From assembly GCA_902604565.1 (NCBI GenBank), contig CACKZF010000001.1:1-64000 (forward strand): a DNA stretch of 64,000 nucleotides, written 5' to 3'. Positions within the stretch are counted from its first letter, which is position 1. Every line of letters begins with the position of its first letter. Positions 51,029-61,442 of the stretch are shown here, one piece after another. This DNA is from an uncultured Pelagibacteraceae bacterium (GTDB lineage: Bacteria > Pseudomonadota > Alphaproteobacteria > Pelagibacterales > Pelagibacteraceae). The position numbers and the translations under genes were made by a program. A model generated the notes under the pieces. That model saw nothing but the letters and a program-made list of their open reading frames with translations. It did no database searches and was not told the DNA's origin.

Positions 51029-51496
51029 ATGTTTAAAAAAAGAGAAAATGTCGCTGATATAGAGGAAGGTAACCTATTATCTCCAAAATTCGATAACGAT
51101 GGTTTAATCCCTGTAATTACAACATGTGCTGATACCAAAGAGATTCTCATGCATGGTTATATGAATGTTGAAGCTTTAAAATTAACTATAGAAACAAAAG
51201 AAGCTCACTATTGGAGCAGGTCTAGAAAAGAAATTTGGCATAAAGGAAAAACTAGTGGCTTTACTCAGAAAGTTAAAGAAATAAGAATTGATGATGATCA
51301 AGATGCAGTTTGGATAACTGTAGATATTGGTGATGGCGCAAGTTGCCATGTTGGTTATAGATCATGTTTTTATCGATCAGTTCCAACAGGAAAAATTGAA
51401 AATGGACGTAAAGTAGAAATGAAATTTGAAGAAGAAAAGAAAAAATTTGATCCAGAAGTTGTTTATAAAGGACAACCTAATCCTACTAAAATTTAA
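51029..51496 (+). CDS. hisI: Phosphoribosyl-AMP cyclohydrolase-like protein
   Basis: HGYMNVEALKLTIETKEAHYWSRSRKEIWHKGKTSG, DGASCHVGYRSCFYR. Confidence 0.93.
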   Translation: MFKKRENVADIEEGNLLSPKFDNDGLIPVITTCADTKEILMHGYMNVEALKLTIETKEAHYWSRSRKEIWHKGKTSGFTQKVKEIRIDDDQDAVWITVDIGDGASCHVGYRSCFYRSVPTGKIENGRKVEMKFEEEKKKFDPEVVYKGQPNPTKI

Positions 51497-51870
51497 TGAG
51501 TGAGGCTCAAAAAAATGTTCTTGGAGAAGATCTTGAAGAATGTTCTAAAAATCCATTAACTGGTTGGTTCAGAGATGGTTGTTGTAATACTGATGAAAAT
51601 GATCGAGGTTTGCACACAGTTTGCGTAAAAGTTAATGATGAATTTTTAGAATGGTGCAAAAAGGCTGGTAACGATTTAATAACACCTCACCCTGAATTTG
51701 GTTTTCCTGGATTGGTAGATGGAGATAACTGGTGTGTATGTGCCAGTTGGGTTGCAAGAGCTTTAGAAGCAGGGATTGGATGCTCTATTTATTTAAAAAA
51801 GACTCACGTTAATACTTTAAAGTTAGTGCCAATTGAAACTTTAAAAAAATTTGCAATAGATCTTTCTTAA
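51496..51870 (+). CDS. DUF2237 family protein
   Basis: NPLTGWFRDGCCNTDENDRGLHTVC...GDNWCVCASWVARAL. Confidence 0.9.
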   Translation: MSEAQKNVLGEDLEECSKNPLTGWFRDGCCNTDENDRGLHTVCVKVNDEFLEWCKKAGNDLITPHPEFGFPGLVDGDNWCVCASWVARALEAGIGCSIYLKKTHVNTLKLVPIETLKKFAIDLS

Positions 51871-51871
51871 C

Positions 51872-53491
51872 CTACATATTTCCGTACTTAGGTCCACCCC
51901 CACCCTCTGGAGTAACCCATGTAATATTTTGTGACGGCTCTTTTATATCGCAAGTTTTACAATGAATACAGTTTTGAGAATTAATCACAAATTTATCAAC
52001 ATCATTTTCTTTTTGAATTTCATAAACTCCAACTGGGCAGTATCTTTGCGCAGGCTCATCGTATTTACCTAAAGTATATTTTATTGGTAAATCTTTATCT
52101 TTAAGTCGAAGATGTACAGGCTGATTTTCAGCATGATTAGTTCCTGTTAGATAAACTGAACTAGTTTTATCAAATGTAATGACATTATCTGGTTTTGGAT
52201 AATCTATTTTTGGCATTTCACTTGCTGGTTTTAAAGTTTCGTGATCAGCATGTTTGTGTTTTAGTGTAAATGGCAATCTTCCTTTAAATAAAATTTGATC
52301 AATCCCTGTAAATATTATTCCAAGAATTAAACCCCAGCTAAAGCTAGGTTTAACATTTCTAGCCTCATATAACTCTTTATAAACCCAACTTTTTTTGAAT
52401 TTATCCTCATAAATAGATAATTCTTTGCTTGATTTTATGTGATCAATAATAGTTTCTGCTGCAATCATTCCACTTTTCATTGCAGTATGTGATCCTTTAA
52501 TTTTTGGCATGTTTAATGTACCAGCATCACAACCAACTAATAACGCACCTGGCATAAACATCTTGGGTAGACTTTGAAAACCTCCTTCTATAAGTGCTCT
52601 TGCTCCAAATGATATTCTTTTGCCACCTTCTAATATTGATTTGATCGCAGGATGAGTTTTAAATTTTTGAAATTCATCAAATGGTGAAAGATGAGGATTT
52701 TTATAATCAAGACCGATGACATATCCTAAAAAAATTTGTTTATTTTCCGCATGATAAACAAAACTTCCCCCATAGGTGCTATTATCTAATGGCCAACCGG
52801 CTGTATGCATCACTAGACCTTCTTCGTGATTTTCTTCTTTTAATTCCCATATTTCTTTAAATCCTATTCCATACTGTTGTGGATCTTTTCCTTTATCTAA
52901 ATCAAATTTTTTGATTAATTCTTTTCCTAAATGTCCTCTACACCCTTCGGCAAAAACTGTAACTTTTGCGTGAAGTTCCATTCCTGGTTCATAACCATCT
53001 TTTTTATTTCCTTCTTTATCTAAACCCATATCTTGAGTTGCCACACCTTTAACAGAACCATCTTCATTATATAAAACTTCACTTGCGGGAAAACCTGGGA
53101 ATATTTCAACTCCAAGACTTTCAGCTTGCTCAGCTAACCATCTACATAAATTAGCAAGACTAATAATATAATTATTATGATTTTGTTGTACTTTAGGTAA
53201 TAACCAAGTTGGCCAACTAATTTTTTTTGTCATGCCTAGAAATAGAAATTTTTCTTTATTAACTTTTGTTTTAATTGGTGGATTAAGATCTTTCCAATTT
53301 GGCAATAGTTCATCTAAGGCTCGCGTTTCAAACACGTTCCCGGATAAAATATGTGCACCTATTTCAGATGCTTTTTCTAAAAGGCAGACATTAATATCTG
53401 GATTTAACTGCTTTAATTTTATTGCAGTTGAAAGTCCCGATGGTCCGCCACCTACGATTACAACATCGTATTCCATCACTTCTCTGGACAT
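51872..53491 (-). CDS. Electron transfer flavoprotein:ubiquinone oxidoreductase
   Basis: FAD motif VGGGPSGLSTAI; C-terminal 4Fe-4S CIHCKTCDIKEPSQNI. Confidence 0.96.
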   Translation of the reverse strand: MSREVMEYDVVIVGGGPSGLSTAIKLKQLNPDINVCLLEKASEIGAHILSGNVFETRALDELLPNWKDLNPPIKTKVNKEKFLFLGMTKKISWPTWLLPKVQQNHNNYIISLANLCRWLAEQAESLGVEIFPGFPASEVLYNEDGSVKGVATQDMGLDKEGNKKDGYEPGMELHAKVTVFAEGCRGHLGKELIKKFDLDKGKDPQQYGIGFKEIWELKEENHEEGLVMHTAGWPLDNSTYGGSFVYHAENKQIFLGYVIGLDYKNPHLSPFDEFQKFKTHPAIKSILEGGKRISFGARALIEGGFQSLPKMFMPGALLVGCDAGTLNMPKIKGSHTAMKSGMIAAETIIDHIKSSKELSIYEDKFKKSWVYKELYEARNVKPSFSWGLILGIIFTGIDQILFKGRLPFTLKHKHADHETLKPASEMPKIDYPKPDNVITFDKTSSVYLTGTNHAENQPVHLRLKDKDLPIKYTLGKYDEPAQRYCPVGVYEIQKENDVDKFVINSQNCIHCKTCDIKEPSQNITWVTPEGGGGPKYGNM

Positions 53492-53512
53492 ATTAATTTC
53501 TTACAGTATTTG

Positions 53513-54466
53513 TTATTTTTGTATAGTGTTTAATTTGTTCAGTTCCTCTAGGAATTGAGGAAGTGCTTCGAATAAATCAGCTTCCAGGCCGTAATCTGCG
53601 ACACTAAAAATAGGTGCTTCACCATCTTTATTTATAGCAACAATAACTTTGCTTTCTTTCATTCCTGCTAAATGTTGAATAGCTCCAGAAATTCCAACTG
53701 CTATATATAAATCAGGCACAACAACTTTTCCTGTTTGTCCCACTTGATGTTCGTTTGTGATATATCCGGCATCAACTGCAGCTCTTGAAGCTCCAATTGC
53801 TGCGTTTAATTTGTCCGCTACATCAGTTATTAGTTTAAAATTTTCACCACTTTGTAAGCCTCTACCACCTGAAATTACTATTCTAGCTGTACCTAATTCA
53901 GGTCTATCTGATTTGATTTCTTCTCTATTTATAAATTTTGTATTTTCAGTTTGATCTGCTGCATCGATTTTTTCTATTTCGGCAGATCCACCGGTTGTCT
54001 CTGCTGCTTCAAATGATGTTGGTCTAATAGTAACACATTTTTTTTCATCATTACTTTTAACTGTAGCAAATGCATTTCCTGCATAAATTGGTCTTAGAAA
54101 GGTATCAGGAGATATAACTTTTATAATATCACTTACTTGTGAGATATCTAATAAAGCTGCAACTCTTGGCATAAGGTTTTTTCCAAATGTATTTGCTGAG
54201 CAAATAATATGTGAATATTTATCAGCGTGTTTTAAAATTGCTGCAGTATAATTTTCAGCAATATAATTTTCGTAAATTTCATGATCTATATGCAGAACTT
54301 TTTTTACTAAAGGAACTTCAGATAAAGATTTCGCAACATCATCTGCCTTACTTCCAATTAATAATACATGAAGATCTTGATCTATTTGTGCTGCAGCTGT
54401 AATTGCATTCAATGTAAATGGTTTTACTTCTTTGTTGTTATGCTCTGCTATTAATAAAACTGACAT
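53513..54466 (-). CDS. etfA: Electron transfer flavoprotein alpha subunit
   Basis: SGGRGLQSGENF, GASRAAVDAGY, GQTGKVVVPDLYIAVGISGAIQHLAGM. Confidence 0.96.
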   Translation of the reverse strand: MSVLLIAEHNNKEVKPFTLNAITAAAQIDQDLHVLLIGSKADDVAKSLSEVPLVKKVLHIDHEIYENYIAENYTAAILKHADKYSHIICSANTFGKNLMPRVAALLDISQVSDIIKVISPDTFLRPIYAGNAFATVKSNDEKKCVTIRPTSFEAAETTGGSAEIEKIDAADQTENTKFINREEIKSDRPELGTARIVISGGRGLQSGENFKLITDVADKLNAAIGASRAAVDAGYITNEHQVGQTGKVVVPDLYIAVGISGAIQHLAGMKESKVIVAINKDGEAPIFSVADYGLEADLFEALPQFLEELNKLNTIQK

Positions 54467-55215
54467 TAAATTACCTTTGCCTCATTTTTTAATTTTTGTA
54501 CTAATTCCTCAACACTCGCAACTTTAATACCCGCTTTTCTTTTTGGCGGTTCTTCAATTTTAATATGTTCTATTCTAGGGTTTGTATCAACTCCTAGATC
54601 TGACGCATTAATCTGTTCAATAGGTTTTTTCTTCGCTTTCATAATATTTGGCAGTGACGCATATCTTGGCTCATTTAATCTTAAATCACATGTAACAATA
54701 GCTGGTGTATTGACTTCAATAGTTTCTAAACCTTCATCCACTTCTCTAGTAACTTGTAATGATTTATCGTTTACTTCTATTTTTGAGGCAAAAGTCGCTT
54801 GTGGCCAATTTAAATGTGCTGCTAACATTTGGCCCGTTTGATTACAGTCATCATCAATTGCTTGTTTACCCATAAAAACTAAGTCTGGATTTTCTTTTTC
54901 AACAATTTTTTTTAAAATTTTAGAAACAGCAAGAGGCTCAATGGTGCCATCCACCTTTACATGAATTCCTCTATCCGCTCCTACCGCTAAAGCTTTTCTG
55001 ACTGTTTCTTGAGCTTTCTCTTCACCAACAGTAACAGCTATTATTTCTGTTGCTTTACCTGACTCTTTAATTTTTACAGCTTCTTCAATAGCATTATCAT
55101 CTGGTGGGTTTGTTGACATTTTAACGTTATCTGTAACAACCCCACTACCGTCCTCTTTAACTCTAATTTGAACGTTATAATCAATAACTCTTTTTACAGC
55201 GACTAAAATTTTCAT
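54466..55215 (-). CDS. etfB: Electron transfer flavoprotein beta subunit
   Basis: [33 protein letters not shown]. Confidence 0.96.
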   Translation of the reverse strand: MKILVAVKRVIDYNVQIRVKEDGSGVVTDNVKMSTNPPDDNAIEEAVKIKESGKATEIIAVTVGEEKAQETVRKALAVGADRGIHVKVDGTIEPLAVSKILKKIVEKENPDLVFMGKQAIDDDCNQTGQMLAAHLNWPQATFASKIEVNDKSLQVTREVDEGLETIEVNTPAIVTCDLRLNEPRYASLPNIMKAKKKPIEQINASDLGVDTNPRIEHIKIEEPPKRKAGIKVASVEELVQKLKNEAKVI

Positions 55216-57650
55216 TAAGCTCTCAATAATTTATTTTCAGCATCATAAGGACTTTCTTCTAAAATTGTTGCCTCATGCATTTTACCCAGTATATCAATCC
55301 TTAGTTTTTGTCCAACATTTGCTAACTCAGGTTTAACCATTCCTAGTGCGATAGATTTTCCTAGTCTAAATCCAAAGTCACCACCAGTTGCACGTCCTAC
55401 AACACTTCCATTTTCATAAATTGGGTTATTTCCTAATACATCTGCATCATTAGTTTCGTGAACCTCTAGAGTAACAAGCTTATTATCGAAGCCTTTTTCT
55501 CTCCATTTATTTAAAGCATCAAGTCCAATAAAACTTCCTTTGTTTGGATGAATAAATTTATCTAATCCACTTTCGTAAGGTGAATACTCAATTGATAGTT
55601 CAGTTCCTACTAGTTTATAAGATTTTTCAACTCTTAAACTGTTCATTGCTCTAATACCATAAGGCTTTAAACCTAAGTCTTGGCCTGCATCCATAAGTTT
55701 ATCAAAAATATGATTTTGATATTCAATAGGATGATGAAGTTCCCATCCTAGCTCTCCGACAAAATTAACTCTCATTGCATTAACGGGTGCAAAGCCAACG
55801 TCAACTTGTTTTGCACTTAACCATTTAAAATTTTCATTTGAAAAATCATCATTTGACACCCTTTGCATTAATTCTCTTGCTTTCGGTCCTGATACGACAA
55901 GAACACCTTTGCTATTTGTTAAGTTCTCAAATTGAACTGATCCATCTTTTGGCATCCAGCCAAATATCCAATCGTGATCCAATCTTTGATAAGCTCCAGC
56001 AGAAACAAGATAAAAACTATTTTCCGACTCTCTCATTATTGTAAATTCTGAGTGAACACCTCCCTTCGTATTTAATGCATGACATAAATTAATTCTTCCA
56101 ACTTTTTTTGGTAATTTATTAGCTACCAACTTATCTAAAAATTCTTCAGCTCCAGGTCCTTTAATTCTACATTTAGCAAAAGCAGTCATATCTAGTAGAC
56201 CAACATTTTCTTTTACATTTTTGCACTCTTTTTCAACTGCCTTGAACCAATTAGATCTTCTAAATGACCAATCATCCTTTTGCTCCATACCATCAGTTGC
56301 AAAAAAGTTTGGTCTTTCCCATCCAAATTTTTGACCAAAAACTGCACCAAGATTTTTCATTCTGTCATAACACGGTGCTGTTCTTAAAGGTCTTGCAGCT
56401 GGTCTTTCTTCATCTGGAAAGTGGGTTATAAATACATGACTGTAAGCTTCTTCATTCTTTTCTTTAAGATATGATTTTGAGCAATAATCTCCATATCTTC
56501 TTGGTTCAACACCAAGCATGTCTATTGTAGGTTCTCCATCAACAATCCATTCTGCTAGTTGCCATCCAGCTCCACCAGCTGCAGTAATACCAAAACTATG
56601 ACCTTCATTAATCCAAAAGTTCTTTAATCCCCATGCTGGACCAACTATCGGATTTCCATCTGGGGTATAACAAATTGCCCCATTATAAACTTTTTTAACA
56701 CCTACCTCTCCAAATGCTGGAACTCTATGAATAGCTCCTTCAATATGAGGAGCAAGTCTATCTAAATCTTCTTGGAAAAGTTCATACTCAGATTCCTTTG
56801 AAGGACCATCTACATAACAGGCAGGTGCACCATCTTCATATGGTCCTAAAATTAAACCACCCGCTTCCTCTCTCATGTACCATCTGCTATCGCTATCCCT
56901 TAAAACTCCCATTTCTGGAAGACCTTCTTTTTTTCTTTTTTGAATTTCTGGGTGTGGTTCTGTTACAATGTATTGATGCTCAACTGGTATTACAGGAATA
57001 TCTAAACCAACCATCTTACCAGTTTGTCTAGCAAAATTTCCTGAACAGGAAATTACATGTTCACATTCTATAGATCCTTTATCTGTTTCAACAACCCATC
57101 CATCTTTATTTTGTTTCATTGCAAGAACTGTTGTATTTCTGTAAATCTCAGCACCTCTATTTCTTGCACCAGTTGCTAATGCTTGTGTTAGATCAGCTGG
57201 TTGAATATATCCATCTTCAGGATGTTGAATTGCTCCTATTAAATCATCAGTATGACACAAAGGCCAAATTTCTTTTACTTGATCTGGAGTTAAAAATTTT
57301 ACATCTACACCAATAGTTTGTGCAACACCAGCGTACTGATGGTACTCATCCATTCTATCCTTATTGTTTGCTAATCTAATGTTTGACACAACACTAAATC
57401 CAACATTCTTTCCTGTTTCTTCCTCTAAGCTTTTATAAAGGTTAACAGCATATTTATGTAATTGGCCAACTGAGTAGCTCATATTAAATAATGGAAGTAA
57501 TCCAGCTGCATGCCAAGTAGAGCCTGAAGTTAATTCTTTTCTTTCTATCAAAACAACATCAGACCACCCTTTTTTAGCTAAATGATACAGAGCGCTAACA
57601 CCAACTACTCCACCGCCTACTACTACAACTTTTGCTTTTGATTTCATCAT
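55215..57650 (-). CDS. FAD-dependent dehydrogenase fused to GcvT domain (dimethylglycine/sarcosine dehydrogenase-like)
   Basis: [43 protein letters not shown]-terminal aminomethyltransferase domain; overlaps etfB. Confidence 0.93.
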   Translation of the reverse strand: MMKSKAKVVVVGGGVVGVSALYHLAKKGWSDVVLIERKELTSGSTWHAAGLLPLFNMSYSVGQLHKYAVNLYKSLEEETGKNVGFSVVSNIRLANNKDRMDEYHQYAGVAQTIGVDVKFLTPDQVKEIWPLCHTDDLIGAIQHPEDGYIQPADLTQALATGARNRGAEIYRNTTVLAMKQNKDGWVVETDKGSIECEHVISCSGNFARQTGKMVGLDIPVIPVEHQYIVTEPHPEIQKRKKEGLPEMGVLRDSDSRWYMREEAGGLILGPYEDGAPACYVDGPSKESEYELFQEDLDRLAPHIEGAIHRVPAFGEVGVKKVYNGAICYTPDGNPIVGPAWGLKNFWINEGHSFGITAAGGAGWQLAEWIVDGEPTIDMLGVEPRRYGDYCSKSYLKEKNEEAYSHVFITHFPDEERPAARPLRTAPCYDRMKNLGAVFGQKFGWERPNFFATDGMEQKDDWSFRRSNWFKAVEKECKNVKENVGLLDMTAFAKCRIKGPGAEEFLDKLVANKLPKKVGRINLCHALNTKGGVHSEFTIMRESENSFYLVSAGAYQRLDHDWIFGWMPKDGSVQFENLTNSKGVLVVSGPKARELMQRVSNDDFSNENFKWLSAKQVDVGFAPVNAMRVNFVGELGWELHHPIEYQNHIFDKLMDAGQDLGLKPYGIRAMNSLRVEKSYKLVGTELSIEYSPYESGLDKFIHPNKGSFIGLDALNKWREKGFDNKLVTLEVHETNDADVLGNNPIYENGSVVGRATGGDFGFRLGKSIALGMVKPELANVGQKLRIDILGKMHEATILEESPYDAENKLLRA

Positions 57651-57690
57651 GCGATTTTTACTAAATTTTTCTTATAAACTAAACATAATT

Positions 57691-57906
57691 CTAATAGTCA
57701 TAATCATCATCATCGTCATCTCTCCAACCCATTTGGTACATTAAATATGCAGCAGTTATTACACTCACCACTCCTGCGGCCATACCAAAATTTACTCCCA
57801 TAGTTTGCCCAAAATAATACCATCCTATCTGAGTGGCGCCAATTGGTGGAATGCAAAGTATTGCCATTAGTATTGCAATTCGAACTGGAAAACTTGGTTT
57901 TTTCAT
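57691..57906 (-). CDS. 71-aa membrane protein with Asp-rich C-terminal tail
   Basis: MKKPSFPVRIAILMAILCIPPIG...WRDDDDDDYDY; ATG overlaps upstream stop; start moved from 57960. Confidence 0.7.
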   Translation of the reverse strand: MKKPSFPVRIAILMAILCIPPIGATQIGWYYFGQTMGVNFGMAAGVVSVITAAYLMYQMGWRDDDDDDYDY

Positions 57907-58379
57907 TAAATAGAAGAGCCCATTGGCATTGGTTGAGATACAGCAGTAGTTAGCCAACAATTTTTTAAAAATCCGTCAATTTCATATTTTTCAACTTGCC
58001 ATTTGAATTTGTAATACTTTTTATCCTTGTCCATAATGGTCACTTCAAATGTCGAAACACCTTTTGATTTATAAACTTCTACAATTTCATAATTTTCATG
58101 ATTTAAAAGCATCGAATAAGAATCGGTCTTAATCATGTTTTTAAATCTCTCAATAGGTCCTGTAACTCTTTGATTATTTGGGTGAGCAAAAAACCAGGTT
58201 TGAATAATACCACTATCTTTTTCAGGACTATCGTTCTTCATTAAAGCATTGAGTTGTATCTCAATAACTTCTCTTGGCTTTATCTCTGGATTTGGTTTTC
58301 TTATCTCAGCAGATAATTCATTAATTGAAAAAATAAGTAGAAAAAAGATACTATAGATTGCTGGCTGTATTTTTAACAT
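57906..58379 (-). CDS. DUF4864-like secreted protein
   Basis: Signal peptide MLKIQPAIYSIFFLLIFSINELSA; IEIQLNALMKND...; start moved from 58460. Confidence 0.7.
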   Translation of the reverse strand: MLKIQPAIYSIFFLLIFSINELSAEIRKPNPEIKPREVIEIQLNALMKNDSPEKDSGIIQTWFFAHPNNQRVTGPIERFKNMIKTDSYSMLLNHENYEIVEVYKSKGVSTFEVTIMDKDKKYYKFKWQVEKYEIDGFLKNCWLTTAVSQPMPMGSSI

Positions 58380-58920
58380 CTTCCAAAAATTCAATTCTTT
58401 TTTCATTTGAAACAAATGGTACAGCAAAATATCGTTTATAGGTAATGTCATAAATACCACACTTATTAAAGATACCTTTTTTAATTCTTCTAAGCGGTAA
58501 ATTTAAAAAAAAATCTGAAATTGAAAATCTTGGAGAGCCATAGGTACAGAAAATAATAGCTTTTTTACTTTTTAGTTTTCCTTCGGCATAACCATGATTA
58601 CCAATAAGTTTCTTAAAAGAAAAAGCCCAAGGTGGTGCTAATACTTTATCTATCCACCCCTCTAATATAGCTGGCATTCTATAGTTCCAAATAGGTGCTA
58701 CAAGGACAATTAAATCTGTTTCATCTATTTTTTTTCTGTGATCTAAAACCACTTCATCAGCTTTTTCACCTGCATAAACTGGATTAAAATTTTCCTTATA
58801 TAGATCTATGCAATCGACTGAATGACCCTTTTCTTCTGCTGATTTTATGAAAGCATCTTTGATTGCTGAATTAAAAGATTTTTCATTATAATGGCCATAA
58901 ACCAAAAATACTTTTTTCAT
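58351..58920 (-). CDS. NAD(P)H dehydrogenase (quinone)-like flavodoxin-fold protein
   Basis: VLVAPIWNYRMPAILEGWIDKVLAPPWAFSF. Confidence 0.88.
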   Translation of the reverse strand: MKKVFLVYGHYNEKSFNSAIKDAFIKSAEEKGHSVDCIDLYKENFNPVYAGEKADEVVLDHRKKIDETDLIVLVAPIWNYRMPAILEGWIDKVLAPPWAFSFKKLIGNHGYAEGKLKSKKAIIFCTYGSPRFSISDFFLNLPLRRIKKGIFNKCGIYDITYKRYFAVPFVSNEKRIEFLEDVKNTASNL

Positions 58921-59387
58921 TAGTCTTTAAGAACTGGAAAAACTGGGTTAGATTTTTGAAAAAGTTTTTGATATTCCTGCTTTATGCATCTGTTAGAAAT
59001 GAATTCAATTTTTTCATTATCTGCTATTGCCTCAGCTTCATCGCTATGAATTCCATACTGTAACCATAATACTTTAGTTCCTTTTTGAATTGCTTCTTTT
59101 GCAATGCCCTCTGCCTCATTCGAAGGTCTAAAAACATCAACTATATCGATCTCTTCTTTGACTTTATCCAAGCTTTCAACAATTGGTTCACCATTTACAA
59201 TTTCACCAACTGCAAAAGGGTTTATGGGTATAACTTTATAACCAAAGTTTTGCATATATTTCATGACTACATTTGCCGGCTTTCTTTTTAGATTTTTTTT
59301 ATCCTCTCCTTTTTTCTCAGAACTAACACCAATCATTGCAATGACTTTTGATTTTCTCAAAATAGATTTAATTTGATCGTCATTCAT
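58920..59387 (-). CDS. CoA-binding domain protein (YccU-like)
   Basis: IAMIGVSSEKKG, YKVIPINPFAVGE, VLWLQYGI. Confidence 0.88.
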   Translation of the reverse strand: MNDDQIKSILRKSKVIAMIGVSSEKKGEDKKNLKRKPANVVMKYMQNFGYKVIPINPFAVGEIVNGEPIVESLDKVKEEIDIVDVFRPSNEAEGIAKEAIQKGTKVLWLQYGIHSDEAEAIADNEKIEFISNRCIKQEYQKLFQKSNPVFPVLKD

Positions 59388-59408
59388 AATTTAATTTTAA
59401 AATAATTA

Positions 59409-60188
59409 TTATTTATTTTTCCAGTTAGGTTTTCTTTTTTGTAAGAAAGCTGATATTCCCTCTTTTGCATCTTGTGAATCCATATTTAGAGTCATCATTT
59501 TACTCGTAAATTTATATGCATCTCCTAGTGGCATTTCTAATTGTTTGTAGAAAGCTTGCTTACCTATTTTAATTGTTAAATTTGATTTTGAAGAAATAGT
59601 TTTTGCAATTTTTAAAACTTCTGAATTAAGTTTTTTACTTGAAAAACAATCATTTATTAAACCAATATCTTTTGCATATTTCGCATTTATTGGTTCTCCA
59701 GTTAAAAGCATCTTCATCATAATTTTTCTAGTTACTTTTCTACTAACAGCAACCATTGGAGTACTACAAAACAAACCTATATTTACACCAGGTGTTGCAA
59801 ATGTTGCTGTTGTTGTGCTGTAAGCCAAATCACAACTAGCAGCTAATTGGCATCCTGCTGCATAAGCTGCACCATGAACTTTTGCTATGACTGGTTTTTT
59901 TCCCTCTACAATTTTCATCATTAATTTTGAGCACAAGTTAAATAATTTTAAATGATTTGATCTATTTTTTATTCCACCAACTTCTTTTAAGTTATGTCCT
60001 GCGCTGAAACCTTTGCCTGCTCCTTCTAAAATTATTACTCTAGTACTATTGTCTTTATCAAGTTTAATAAAAGTTTTTAAAAGATCTCTTAAAGTTTTAA
60101 ATGATAATGAATTATAAGTTTTAGGATCATTGATTATTACATTGGTTATACCATTGCCTAATTTTTTGATCTTAACATTCATAATCAA
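59409..60188 (-). CDS. Enoyl-CoA hydratase/isomerase family protein
   Basis: GAGKGFSAGHNLKE, HGAAYAAGCQLAASCDLAY. Confidence 0.92.
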   Translation of the reverse strand: MIMNVKIKKLGNGITNVIINDPKTYNSLSFKTLRDLLKTFIKLDKDNSTRVIILEGAGKGFSAGHNLKEVGGIKNRSNHLKLFNLCSKLMMKIVEGKKPVIAKVHGAAYAAGCQLAASCDLAYSTTTATFATPGVNIGLFCSTPMVAVSRKVTRKIMMKMLLTGEPINAKYAKDIGLINDCFSSKKLNSEVLKIAKTISSKSNLTIKIGKQAFYKQLEMPLGDAYKFTSKMMTLNMDSQDAKEGISAFLQKRKPNWKNK

Positions 60189-60197
60189 CTTGTTTTT

Positions 60198-60572
60198 CTA
60201 TTTTAGCTTGCCGTCTTCTCTCATTTTAGCTCTAATTTTAGTAGCTGAAATTTTTTGTATTTCTTCAGATAATACTATTTCTTCAATTTTATACCCTACG
60301 CCTCTTCCATAGCATATGTTTGTTATATTTGGGACCATCATTACTTTAAATCTACCTTCAAATTCTGGATTTAATTTATCTTCTATATTTTTTTTTACTG
60401 TTTCAAAATCGAAAGGGTTATCATCAACTCCCTGAACATCTCTAATTTGAATACAAACTTGACCTGTTTTTTTTATAATTTCTCTAAATAAAGTGTAGTG
60501 ACCCTCATGAAAAGGTTGCCATCTTCCAAGCATCTGTGCAGTTGGTTTTTTATTATCCCATTCATAACTCAT
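60198..60572 (-). CDS. Nucleotidyltransferase family protein
   Basis: GRWQPFHEGHYTLF (HxGH) and ISATKIRAKM. Confidence 0.85.
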   Translation of the reverse strand: MSYEWDNKKPTAQMLGRWQPFHEGHYTLFREIIKKTGQVCIQIRDVQGVDDNPFDFETVKKNIEDKLNPEFEGRFKVMMVPNITNICYGRGVGYKIEEIVLSEEIQKISATKIRAKMREDGKLK

Positions 60573-60979
60573 TAGCCTATCTCCTTTATAATTTTTTCAG
60601 CCCAAACACTAGCATCTTGGGACGTTACATGAAAATCATATTTTTTAGGTTTGATAAACATTTGATTTGTGTCTTCAAATCTTCCTTCTTTAATTGTATC
60701 TACCCAAATTGTGTAATCTGCTGGAAACAAGCTTCTTGCTTCGGGTGTTGGACAAATAAAATCAGCAACTACAAAATTACCTTCGCTTTTTAACTTTAAT
60801 GCAAAATCTGCCATTCTTTTAGCTTGTCTTTTTCTTCCTTCTTCTGAGAAGTCCCAATCATCTGCAGCTTTTCTAACTTCGTCTGCATTTAATCTTTTTG
60901 CATTAAGCTTTGGAGCCAGTTGCTCAGCTAAAGTAGTTTTGCCTGCTCCTGGCAGACCCATTATTAAAATTATTTTCAT
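60572..60979 (-). CDS. Adenylylsulfate kinase-like P-loop kinase
   Basis: Walker A MGLPGAGKTTLAEQL, LNADEVR, VVADFICPTPEARSLF. Confidence 0.82.
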   Translation of the reverse strand: MKIILIMGLPGAGKTTLAEQLAPKLNAKRLNADEVRKAADDWDFSEEGRKRQAKRMADFALKLKSEGNFVVADFICPTPEARSLFPADYTIWVDTIKEGRFEDTNQMFIKPKKYDFHVTSQDASVWAEKIIKEIG

Positions 60980-60987
60980 TTAGAAGA

Positions 60988-61428
60988 TTATAGCATTTGA
61001 ATACCTACACCAGTTTTTGGGTAAGTATAAAGATTATAATTTGCACAAAGTTCATCACCTGGTTTTAGATCTTTTATTGATACCATAAAGAAATATTTAG
61101 CATCAGGTTTTTCTAATAAATTGTAATACATATTTTCTAAATTATCATCATTATCGTTAAATTTTTTTGCTTTAACAGTTGGATCAATTGGATCACCAAA
61201 CTTTAAAGTCGGTAAAACATTTGATACTAGTCTTTGAATTGTTGGACTATCTGAGTGATTATAAAATCCACCTAATGGAGTTCTAATATATTTATTTTCG
61301 AATTGCTCATCTCTAATATGTGTAATACCAATAAATGTATTTGCTTTAATTTCCTGAGTTGCGAATAAACCAAGACCTTCAATTGGAGAATGTTTAATCG
61401 TAAGCTCATCTGGTAATGGTCTATACAT
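60988..61428 (-). CDS. SET domain protein
   Basis: IEGLGLFATQEIKANTFIG, GFYNHSDSP, GDELCANYNLYTY. Confidence 0.82.
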   Translation of the reverse strand: MYRPLPDELTIKHSPIEGLGLFATQEIKANTFIGITHIRDEQFENKYIRTPLGGFYNHSDSPTIQRLVSNVLPTLKFGDPIDPTVKAKKFNDNDDNLENMYYNLLEKPDAKYFFMVSIKDLKPGDELCANYNLYTYPKTGVGIQML

Positions 61429-61442
61429 AATTTCCGCACTTT

